From Anisus vortex (lineage: Eukaryota; Mollusca; Gastropoda; Planorbidae), in the NCBI GenBank assembly GCA_949126835.1, contig OX421502.1:40943473-41007472 (forward strand): a stretch of 64,000 nucleotides of DNA, in the 5' to 3' direction. Below are positions 10,501-19,815 of this stretch, one piece after another; within the stretch, counting starts at the first letter, position 1, and each line of letters begins with the position of its first letter. The translations under genes and the position numbers were made by a program. The notes below the pieces were generated by a model. It saw only the letters and a list, made by a program, of their open reading frames with translations, had not been told where the DNA came from and searched no databases.

Positions 10501-13500
10501 TCATTTGATTAAAACTACTTTCATTTGATTAAAACTGTACTACAATTGATAATGATAAATCTGCCTCTTAAGCTTGATATATCGAAATTCTCGGAATAAA
10601 TTCACAGAACAAGTAGTTAAATAATAAAGTTTATAATGTTAAAAAACAATATTGTTAATGGGTTCTTATGTTGCCCATCATACATTCATCAATCTCCTCG
10701 GAGTATCTATATTTGATAACGTAATATTTTCTTTACTTTGCTTGGGTTGTCTGTTATCAATAGATGCATTAATACAAATACTTTCAATTATGATATAATG
10801 AAAGAAACGCTCTTTTGCAGCATATAATCTTTAATTCACATTAAGTCGCAATTTACGTTTCACATCAACGAAGCACTATTACAGTTTCAATATTTATATA
10901 TATTTAATTATTCTGAGTCCATTTTAGAATACAATCACACATCTATCCTTTACAAGGCACTGCAGGAGACTAATTAAACCAGCGTGCTTGATCATGTGAC
11001 TACTTTCGATCTATCAATCAAGATTCTAGGTTTTATTTAATATCCAAATCTGGGTTTTATTCTAAGTTTTATAACTCTTACTTAATATTACAATTAATTT
11101 ACATGAGTCATTTCCCTTGCATTATACTTGCATTTAACTTGCACCATATCAAATATCCCCTTCTTTGTTTTTATGCTACAGGTTGTACAAGAACCAGTTG
11201 GTGAGTGTGAGAAATTAATAGAATTTTGACAATTTTTCTTTTTTTTTCTATTCCTTATAAATACAAAATGTAAATAGTAATAATCTAGTTATATTTATTA
11301 GCTTGTAAAATATATGTTATCTATAAAAACGTGGAAGTTAAAAACCTAACAAAGAGATTGTCAAGCAACAAACAAGTCTTTTTATAAATGGTGTTTTGCA
11401 CAAAGTATAATTGAAGATGTATTCTTAAACTGTGTATTCTAAAACGGTGTAATCTAAAACTGTGTATTCTAAAACTGTGTATTCTTAATCTGTGTATTCT
11501 AAAACTGTGTATTCTAAAACTGTGTATTCTAAAACTGTGTATTCTAAAATTGTGTATTCTAAAACGGTGTATTCTAAAACGGTGTATTCTAAAACGATGT
11601 ATTCTAAAACGGTGTATTCTAAAACTGTGTATTCTAAAACTGTGTATTCTACAGGGATGCCAGTTTTCCGGCTAAAGTCGGATTTCAGGCTTTTTGAAAA
11701 TTTCCGGCTAGCCCCGAAAATTCCGGCCAGCCCCAAAAATTCCGGCCGGATCGCAACTTTGATCCGGCCGCCAGTCAGCACTTTTAAAAAATCTCCGGCT
11801 AGCCCCGAAAATGCCGGCCGGATCAAAACTTTAAAGCGATCGCCGATCGGCACATTTAGAAAATCTCCGGCTAGCCCCGAAAATGCCGGCCGGATCAAAA
11901 CTTTAAAGCGATCGCCGATCGGCACATTTAGAAAATCTCCGGCTAGCCCCGAAAATGCCGGCCGGAACAAAACTTTAAAGCGATCGCCTATCGGCACATT
12001 TAGAAAATCTCCGGCTAGCCCCGAAAATGCCGGCCGGATCAAAACTTTGATTCTGCTACCGGTCGGCGGTCGGTACTGTTTCGGCGATTTTTTTTTCTTG
12101 TTTCGTGGCCGCCGGCCGGCGACTCTAGTTTTTAGCTAACTAAATCAAGCATAGCCTCAGCATAGGCCTATAAAAATAATAGATTTAAAATTTAAGCGGA
12201 AAAACGAACATCCATATATATATATAGCTGTTTTGTGGTTGTTTTCTTTAAAATCATTCTTATTTCTAATCAAGACTTGGAATATTTTGTAAAAAATTGT
12301 ATATTCATAATATTGTGATATACAAATAACTGATAGTCTACTAGTAGGCCTACTGAATAATGAGTTAGTAGCCATTTCTACGGACTAAATAAAAGATAGT
12401 GATCATATATCTGACATATAGAATATAGATAGTCTATTATTTAAAATTTATAGGGCCTAGTGGCTTGTACTAGTTGTACTGGTTTATGAAATTATGAATA
12501 TATGAGTTAGTAAGTTAGTAGCCATTTTAATGTCTCTACGGACTTAAGTCTGCTAACTGCCATCAATTCAAGAACTTTATTGTCTGCTAAACTAGATTAT
12601 ATCATGGCAAGTTTAGAGTTTATGGACAGAAAAGAAAGTGAGTTGTTGTTGGGAACCTTAAAAAAAAATGTTAAGAACAAGTTTAAGTGGGCTTGGCTTG
12701 AAGAAAAGGATCAGTTGGGACATATTTTTTTTCTGACTATATTAGAAAGATAAAGGAGCCAGAAATTGTTTGGTGCACACATGAATGCAAAAAAGAGAAA
12801 GAAAAGCCCTTTAAAGGGCAACCCTCTCAAGAAATAGACAAACAAATTAGCTGTTCCTCCCCGTCATGCCCTTCTTTTACACATGCTGCTTTTATGTAAA
12901 GTTTGTAAGTACACCACTATTTGCATTACATAATAGTTAGGCTAAATTGAAAATAATGTTTATGGTTTGTGTCACTATACGTATTGTCGCGCGTTCAAGC
13001 TTTCATATTAGTTTTTGGAGAGAAAAATTTTCAGGCTTTTTTGTCTAGGCCTGCTGGCATCCCTGATTCTAAAAGGTGTATTCTAAAATGGTGTATTCTA
13101 AAACTGTGTATTCTAAAATGGTTTATTCTAAAATGGTGTATTCTAAAACTGTGTATTCTAAAATGGTGTATTCTTAAACTGTGTATTCTAAAACGGTGTA
13201 TTCTAAAACTGTGTATTCTAAAATGGTGTATTCTAAAACTGTGTATTCTAAAACTGTGTATTCTAAAATGGTGTATTCTAAAACTGTGTATTCTAAAATG
13301 GTGTATTCTAAAACTGTGTATTCTAAAATGGTGTATTCTAAATTGGTGTATTCTTAAACTGTGTATTCTAAAACTGTGTATTCTAAAACTGTGTATTCTA
13401 AAATGGTGTATTCTAAAACTGTGTATTCTAAAACTGTGTATTCTAAAACTGTGTATTTTAAAACTGTGTATTCTAAAACGGTGTATTCTAAAACGGTGTA

Positions 13501-16500
13501 TTCTAAAACGGTGTATATTAAAAATTTAAATACGAAAACAAAACATTGTGTGTGATGAAAACAAAAGAGTAAAAAAAATGTGCGCACCGACCCTCACAAA
13601 TTAAACTGATAAAGAAACAATGAACTTAAAAAACAAAACAAATCAATAGTTCATTTTTCGCCAAACACTTGCCAGTGTTAAAAGTGATGCCCACTTTGTT
13701 GTATGCTTTCTGTAAGCGACATTTGGCTTTGTGCTTGTGTTCTGGCTTCTAACTTTAATATGTTGAATAGACACAAAGCACCAGTATCTGAGATGATATA
13801 ATATGTGTATATGTCATGATGTGAATTGTATGTATAATTTACTATGCACACAAGTCGATACTCTGAACTTTTTCTTATATTTTTCAATAAGGAAATTGTT
13901 TATGAAATTGAGTTAGACCAAATAATTTGTTTTGAAAAAGATTTTTCGATGTGTATGTTATCATCTTTACAATGAAATTCTTTTGTTTACAAGAAACTAC
14001 TCGTAAAATTGCTTCCAAAAGTCAAGACTTTGTTGGGGCTGTTATCTTGCCAGTGAAAAAATCTTCAGGCAGTTTCAAGATACCGAAGACTGTCCTTAAA
14101 ACAAATTATTCGTCTTCTTCCGCTTCATCCATGGACGGACATTTGTACTCAAGAATAGCAACAGGCGACCCAATTAAAGCCAACACTCAGGAGGAAAAAG
14201 AGAGACATGAGAATGATCTGGGTAACTCTCCAGTTTTTATAGACATTTATGGGCAGTGGTGACCTTCTACTTGACCTCAATACTGTCAATTTAAAGATCT
14301 AATGTTAATATGTCCTTTTCAGACCTACCAATATGAACAAGTGGTCTTTATCAATATGATCTCCTAAAAAATGTCCAGAAATAAACAAACTATTGTTAGA
14401 GTAGTAATAATTATTCTGGGGAAAAAAAAAGCTTCTAAAATAAAACAATATAAAAAAGTAAACTATTCCAGATAGAAAATATTTAATTTTTCTCATAGAA
14501 TTTTATTGATAATGTAAATAGTAGTTTTTTTAATTGTTGCAATTTGCTAATAGATGGTGGTAACAGCAGCAGCCAATGTAAACATAACTATGTTGGCAAA
14601 CTGGCAACTGGAACTGAATTCATAATGCCAGATGTTGTACCCAAGATTATGGATTCTTTAAAACCCATTTTGACCAAGCTAAGTGACAGAATTGACAGGA
14701 TGGACTTCTTAGTTCAAGTATGTTGGTAGATTTCATTTTCACCAAACATTTTTTAATCCTTAAATCATGCTATAAATAGACACACAGTTTTTTAGCATTC
14801 TATGTAGCTCCTTTTTTCTAGCTAAAAAAAAATATTTTTTAAAACTGTGTACTGGGTATTTTAAAACTGTGTACTGGGTATTTTAAAACTGTGTACTGGG
14901 TATTTTAAAACTGTGTACTGGGTATTTTAAAACTGTGTACTGGGTATTTTAAAACTGTGTACTGGGTATTTTAAAACTGTGTACTGGGTATTTTAAAACT
15001 GTGTACTGGGTATTTTAAAACTGTGTACTGGGTATTTTAAAACTATGTACTGGGTATTTTAAAACTGTGTACTGGGTATTTTAAAACTGTGGCAATATAT
15101 TTAAAAAATGTGTACTGGGTATTTTAAAACTATGGCAATATATTTAAAAAATGTGTACTGGGTATTTTAAAACTGTGGCAATATATTTAAAAAATGTGTA
15201 CTGGGTATTTTAAAACTGTGCCAATATATTTAAAAAATGTGTACTGGGTATTTTAAAACTGTGCCAATATATTTAAAAAATGTGTACTGGGTATTTTAAA
15301 ACTGTGCCAATATATTTAAAAAATGTGTACTGGGTATTTTAAAACTGTGCCAATATATTTTAAAAATGTGTACTGGGTATTTTAAAACTATGGCAATATA
15401 TTTAAAAAATGTGTACTGGGTATTTATTTTTTAATATGAGAAAGAAAAAGTTTCTAACTTTAAATCCGTGACAGACATTGCAGACCCCAGCTGTTAAGAA
15501 AGCACAGGTTGAGCCTTCTGCTGAAAGTGACAACACTTCTGCCGCTAAATGGATGAATGATTTTGCCTTCAAGATGGACACTTTAACATCCAGAGTTGTA
15601 CTCATTGAAAACAGATTGACATTACTTGAGGCCAAGGTGAGAACTGAATCTCAGACATTTAAAACTGTAACTAGCCAATATACAGGTTAATGTAAAACTT
15701 CACTGTTACATATCTGATCTATATCTTTGACATTCTTATACTCTACCCTACCCTCCATAAATAAAGACTGTATATAAACCACACGTTATTGAATGCCATA
15801 TTATAAGACTTTTGTAGTTATGTGTTTGTATTTTCTTTATTCATGTCAATTTAAACAAGATATAGGTTCATTTCTTATATGTCTTATCTTAAAAAATAGA
15901 GTTGAGGTTGAAATATCTTAATAGAGAGGAGGTTGCAACCACAGTTTATAAATAAATAAAATTTACAGAATTAACAAAGCATTTTATGTTTTATACTTCC
16001 TCCTTAACAGCCAACAGACGGTTGGGACAGTATCAGACATAACAATGGCTAGATATTCTTTCATATTTTGATATCAAAAGTTTTTCTCAGATATATCTTT
16101 AATTTCTTTACACCTTTAGTTAATTGATTTATACGTGGGACAAACACTCTCACTTGTGGATTGAAAATGTGTATTTCTAAATGTGTATTTCTAAATGTGT
16201 ACTTCTAAATGTGTATTTCTTAAATGTCTACATCTAAATTTGTACTTTTAAATGTGTACTTCTAAATGTGTATTTCTAAATGTGTTTTTCTAAATATTTT
16301 ATTTTATACAAAAAAATCTTGCCAAATAGCTGGACAGAGAACCAAATAAAACAGCCAAGACTTCCTTTGTTGACTCCAAGAAGCCACCTATTTGTCCTGC
16401 GAATCGTAGACCTGAAGGGTCACAAAATGGATTCCACATGAATCCAAGAGGCAAGGCTCTAAGTGTTGAAGATGATGAAGATAGTGATTATGGAGAGAAT

Positions 16501-17490
16501 GTTACCATCACAGAAGATGTACAAGTCAAAGTAATACGGGCGGAACCAGAACAGAAACCAATCCATGATTTAAGGGAAAATGAACTTTACAGTTTTGATG
16601 ATGGTAAGTGCATTTTACTGTTTCCTGTTTTCTGAAGCAGCTTAGAAGCTAATTGACTTTGTTTTATGCCTGGTATATTGCAGCTTGTTCAATTACTTTA
16701 ATATATGCCTGGTATATGGCAGTATGGCTGTTTACTGTAACATGCCTGGTATATTGCAGTATGGCTGTTTATGTTACATATGCCTGGTATATTGCAGTAT
16801 GGCTGTTTACTGTAACATATGCCTGGTATATTGCAGTATGGCTGTTTAGTGTAACATATGCCTGGTATATTGCAGTATGGATGTTTAGTGTAACATATGC
16901 CTGGCAACCCACTCCATGCCCTGGTTACCTCTAGGTGCTCTTCACTTATGAATATTTTCTTATCCTCATCAGATTCATCAAATGAATTAAATACTGCTCA
17001 CAATTTCAAGCTTGGTTGCCAGAATTCATCCGAGTTGAAAAGTTCAGCAGAGAACAAAACCCACACAGCTTACAAACCTGTTAATAACTACAAACCTGTT
17101 GATAACTACAAACCTGTTGATAACTACAAACCTGTTGATAACTATAAACCTGTTGATAACTACAAACCTGTTGATAACTACAAACCTGTTGATAACTACA
17201 AACCTGTTGATAACTACAATCACCCTTTGTTTGAAACCTTCTCCTCACCCATTCAAAAACAAGCCAGTGAATTTGACACTAGCTGGGGGATGGACCAGTC
17301 TCTTGCCAGCCAGTTTAGCTCACAGGAAGACAGAAAGGACTTAATCTCACAGGAAGACAGAAGGGACTTGAGCTCACAGGAAGACAGAAGGGCGAGTACC
17401 CCGTCTCATCTAGCTTTAGACACGTCTACTCTGGAGAGGGTAAATAGAATTAACCAACTTATGGCAGAAACTCAGAAATTATTCTCATGA
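7589..17490 (+). CDS. CEP44: CEP44 homologue (centrosomal protein of 44 kDa)
   Basis: Nine coding exons: 7589-7677, 9050-9197, 9551-9739, 11182-11200 (only 19 bp), 13994-14221, 14554-14717, 15475-15636, 16330-16603 and 16973-17490. Frame is continuous, about 596 residues. The N-terminal 130 residues match CEP44: MSTGDIKNNIKQLQ, then GLLKGSPKAYLAIYHH, MRFMEAVYK and FDYKPQIHREQFFSEGFAERK. Family knowledge: CEP44 is a centriole/centrosome protein needed for centriole-to-centrosome conversion. Two amphipathic stretches (exon 6 KIMDSLKPILTKLSDRID, exon 7 LTSRVVLIENRLTLLEAK) look like coiled coils. The C-terminal part is acidic and Ser-rich, with eight YKPV(D/N)N repeats and SQEDRR repeats; this makes it much longer than the human protein (about 390 residues). 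The ATG exon follows an acceptor at 7565, so a noncoding first exon is expected. The start of exon 7 could be 15484 instead. Confidence 0.93.
8510..8935 (-). mobile_element. Dispersed repeat with a tRNA-like segment in CEP44 intron 1
   Basis: On the minus strand, 8812-8740 reads CGATAGCTCAGTGGTAAACG (A-box-like) and GGCTTCGATTCTCC (B-box-like), close to a tRNA. The surrounding sequence has the short GC blocks GCCCGGCGTTGCCCGGG at one end and CCCCGCGAGGATCCCC at the other. Read as a tRNA-derived SINE or tRNA pseudogene within a repeat; boundaries are approximate. Confidence 0.5.
9199..9487. repeat. 27-bp minisatellite in CEP44 intron 2
   Basis: About 10.5 copies of TTAGAATATGGGTTAATGTT plus TCTAATG begin directly at the splice donor of exon 2; the donor GTTAGA is itself part of the first unit. 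The later copies share a TTAAT to TTACT change. Because the unit is a multiple of three, several frames stay open by chance. Confidence 0.95.
10360..10540. repeat. 20-bp minisatellite in CEP44 intron 3
   Basis: About nine copies of ACTTTCATTTGATTAAAACT with one variant (AACGGT near 10492). Confidence 0.93.
11429..11651. repeat. 15-bp minisatellite, left part, CEP44 intron 4
   Basis: Units of ATTCTAAAACTGTGT with ACTG/ACGG variants. The same array resumes at 13066, so it was split by the element at 11652-13065. Confidence 0.95.
11652..13065. mobile_element. hAT-like non-autonomous transposon inserted in a minisatellite
   Basis: Termini CAGGGATGCCAG (left) and CTGGCATCCCTG (right) are perfect 12-bp inverted repeats. 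They are flanked by ATTCTA on both sides, although the target is a tandem array, so the true duplication length is uncertain. The interior has a GC-rich 72-bp tandem repeat and, near 12604-12830, a plus-strand relic reading MASLEFMDRKESELLLGTL, then FKWAWLEEKDQLG and (frameshifted) VWCTHECKK. The latter looks like the N-terminal DNA-binding region of a hAT-type transposase, but this is inference. Confidence 0.78.
11720..12056. repeat. 72-bp GC-rich subrepeats inside the hAT-like element
   Basis: The block CTCCGGCTAGCCCCGAAAAT recurs at exactly 72-base spacing (11793, 11865, 11937, 12009), each followed by GCCGGCCGGATCAAAACTTT and AGCGATCGCC. Base composition is far more GC-rich than the surroundings. 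Confidence 0.95.
13066..13531. repeat. 15-bp minisatellite, right part, CEP44 intron 4
   Basis: About 31 copies of ATTCTAAAACTGTGT with ACTG, ATGG and ACGG variants alternating in a partly regular pattern, which points to higher-order (two-unit) amplification. Confidence 0.95.
14836..15426. repeat. Compound minisatellite in CEP44 intron 6
   Basis: The first part is a 22-bp unit (TTTTAAAACTGTGTACTGGG plus TA), about 11 copies. From about 15080 it becomes a 43-bp composite in which that unit alternates with a derived unit (GGCAATATATTTAAAAAATG), about eight copies. The array ends about 50 bp before exon 7. Confidence 0.93.
16160..16300. repeat. Degenerate ~14-bp repeat in CEP44 intron 7
   Basis: Loose repetition of AATGTGTATTTCTA with substitutions. 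Confidence 0.75.
16660..16905. repeat. ~39-bp minisatellite in CEP44 intron 8
   Basis: About six copies of ATGCCTGGTATATTGCAGTA followed by TGGCTGTTTACTGTAACAT. Confidence 0.92.
17069..17220 (+). repeat. In-frame 18-bp coding repeat in CEP44 last exon
   Basis: Eight copies of TACAAACCTGTTGATAAC encode YKPVDN; the first copy encodes YKPVNN. One copy has a silent TAC to TAT change. A second in-frame repeat (SQEDRR) follows at about 17320-17390. The near-identity at DNA level suggests recent expansion within coding sequence. Confidence 0.95.
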
Positions 17491-17553
17491 TTATTTGTAA
17501 AAGTAATTGAAAGAACTAAGTGATAAAAGATTATAGAAATGTTCATCTACCGG

Positions 17554-17692
17554 TATGTGTATTTGTGACAATAAAATAAACAGTGCATCCACATTTTGGT
17601 ATGTGTATTTGTGACAATAAAATAAACAGTGCATCCACATTTTGGTATGTGTATTTGTGACAATAAAATAAACAGTGCATCCACATTTTGCT
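17554..17692 (+). repeat. Triplicated 46-bp unit carrying polyadenylation signals, CEP44 3' UTR
   Basis: Three copies of a unit containing TATGTGTATTTGTGACAATA and AATAAACAGTGCATCCACAT. Each copy has two overlapping AATAAA hexamers (first at 17570 and 17575), so the likely 3' end signal of CEP44 is repeated three times. Confidence 0.85.
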
Positions 17693-17699
17693 GGTTTGA

Positions 17700-18030
17700 C
17701 TTCATGTACATTTTAGTTTCAATCAAAATTCATTCTTGATTTTGTCTTAGATCATTATAGTCTGTCTCAATCAAAGTACATTCTGTTTTCAATTATAGTA
17801 CCGGTACTTTTTGGTTTCCATCAAAGAAGATTCTTGTTTAGAATATCTCGATCTTCCATTGACTCTTCATTAAACAATGTCATAATTGTATGTACTCTTA
17901 ATTGGATAGGTTATAGCAGTTGAATAGTAAAAAAGTTCTTCTAAAACTGGTCAATATTGTTATGGCCACTAATAAGTTTTTGAGCTCAATCCAAAGAACT
18001 TAGCCAAACAAAATAAATGTAAAGTGTCTT
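17700..18030. other. AT-rich intergenic sequence, nothing recognised
   Basis: Short imperfect repeats of TTTCAATCAAA-type sequence, but no gene or element is recognised. Confidence 0.4.
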
Positions 18031-18037
18031 TTTCAAA

Positions 18038-18250
18038 CCATGGTGGCCATAGGGCTAGTGAAGCAGCATTCACCAGTTTCTGTGGTCAAGGCATACAAAT
18101 GAGATAGTGTGACTAGCACAGTGCCCATCCACCATTTTCTTCCCTCAACAAATGTCAGGTACCCATTATACTAGATTGGTGGACTCATGGACATCTAACA
18201 TTCCAGAATAAAACCTTTGCATCAAACCTGGATTGAGTGAGTCTTTGGAA
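18038..18250 (-). mobile_element. SINE copy, minus orientation, diverged
   Basis: Shares CCATAGGGCTAGTGAAGCAG, GTGTGACTAGCACAGTGCCC and CAAATGTCAGGTACCCATTA with the fuller copy at 37236-37490. The head is poorly preserved. Confidence 0.72.
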
Positions 18251-18299
18251 TGGCAATGGAACACTCTGTTTCTAGGTCACTGTGCCCCAGAAGCCAAAG

Positions 18300-19125
18300 A
18301 ACATGTTCATATCTTCACATTTTAAAGTAATATCTTCACATTTTAATATGTTCATTGTTTAAATTGAACTTTCAAGGCTTCCATTTCATTGATTTTAATT
18401 TTATATATCATTTATACAGAGTATCTCTATTTTTATTTTTAGTTAAAAAATGGGGGAAAAAACTTTGATCATATTCTTTAATGTCAGACAAGTAGAGTTA
18501 AACCATGCATAGGATTTAAATATCTTCTTCTTTGAAGATCTTTACTTTACACTTTTTCTCTCATTGAAATTTTAATATGTACTTGTTTTCTACATATTAT
18601 GGTAGTTAAATATACTGTAAGCATCCTATTTTGTTAAGCTGATAAAGTTCATCCACAATAATGTTAATGCTGTATTCATAACATACATATTTCCCTGAAA
18701 AGTTTTATTGTAGAACATGTTTGAAACTCCGACTTTTCCAAATTATTATTTGTAATGTTTCATTGCATTGTCAAAATACTCTGTCTGATGTTTTTTTCAA
18801 AATGTGAAACAGTAAAACTTTGTATAGTCATAGTATAGATAAGATTATAGTATACGTATTTGTCAAATTGTGCCTATTTTTCATTAAAAAGAAATTATGT
18901 ATATTGGAAAATATTTAACCTATTTAGTTTAGTGTGACATTGTCTTCATTATTTGTTGTAACATTAAACAACTTTTTGTAGAGTTTACTATTTTTTTTCC
19001 AAATAAATTATTTTTGTGCAGTAAATAAAAAATATTTTTTTAATATGTATTCTTAATAATTTTTTTTCTATATACAAGCTTTAATTTTAGTAATAATAAG
19101 TGATATCAGTAATTTATGTATTTTT
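18300..19125. other. AT-rich intergenic sequence, nothing recognised
   Basis: Lies between the convergent CEP44-like and methyltransferase genes. No exon, repeat array or element ends were found. Confidence 0.4.
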
Positions 19126-19129
19126 CAAC

Positions 19130-19310
19130 TAAGGAATACTAGGGGATTGTGTGGCCCAGACGCCTTTACTTTACCCCAACTAAAAACAGGTACCCATTAG
19201 AGACTCAGGGACACCCTCCGCTCCAGACCTGAGAACAAATCTTAGCCGTCACCAGGATTTGAACCCATGACCTTTGGTACATCAGCCAAAAGCGCTGCCA
19301 CCATTAGGTG
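19130..19310 (-). mobile_element. SINE copy, minus orientation, 5' half
   Basis: Contains ACTAGGGGATTGTGTGGCCC, CCCCAACTAAAAACAGGTAC, CACCAGGATTTGAACCCATG and GCGCTGCCACCA. Read in reverse these are the SINE body and tRNA-like head. Confidence 0.75.
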
Positions 19311-19767
19311 GGTGTGTTTGTTTTTTTTCTATTTGTGTGTGAATTGTGTGCTATATGTCCTGTGCTTAACAGGAATACTGTGCATTATTCTGTATGGGAA
19401 TGGAACTTAAGATTGTCTTGCTTGTTGGGTTGGTAAATGTCTCTGTATAGTTCTCTTAAACTTTTAATCAATCTCAAATGGATGAAATTTTACTAAACAT
19501 CTATATACTTGGAATATTCAGCCCTGGACTTAAGATAAAAGTGAACAAAAAAACAACTAGAACTAATTTAACAATTTTTTAATATTAAAAGTCACTTTAA
19601 AAACATTTAATAATTTATAATCAGGCCATAAATCAAGAAATGAAAAAAAATCAATATCACAATATAGTTGTTGTTAGAGCTGTAAATATTTGTGTTATTT
19701 TCACTTGAGTAATAAGTCTAAATTACGAAACATTACATTTAGAAAAAGAAAAAATAAGATTCAACTT

Positions 19768-19773
19768 TTTATT
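19768..19773 (-). terminator. Polyadenylation signal for the methyltransferase gene
   Basis: AATAAA on the minus strand, about 43 bases downstream of the stop codon at 19816. Confidence 0.6.
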
Positions 19774-19815
19774 TGGCCATGACAAGAGAATATCTCCCTG
19801 GGGAAATGGCACTGC

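Noticed and set aside
11485..12139. Open frames of 185 and 215 codons with YSKTV/LEYTV and 24-residue repeats
   Set aside because: 15-bp and 72-bp repeats are both multiples of three and stop-free. The frames cross the junction between minisatellite and transposon, which a real gene would not do.
12969..13529. 186-codon CILK-repeat open frame
   Set aside because: Same 15-bp minisatellite read in another frame.
15402..15635. Minus-strand 77-codon frame over CEP44 exon 7
   Set aside because: Antisense shadow of a coding exon.
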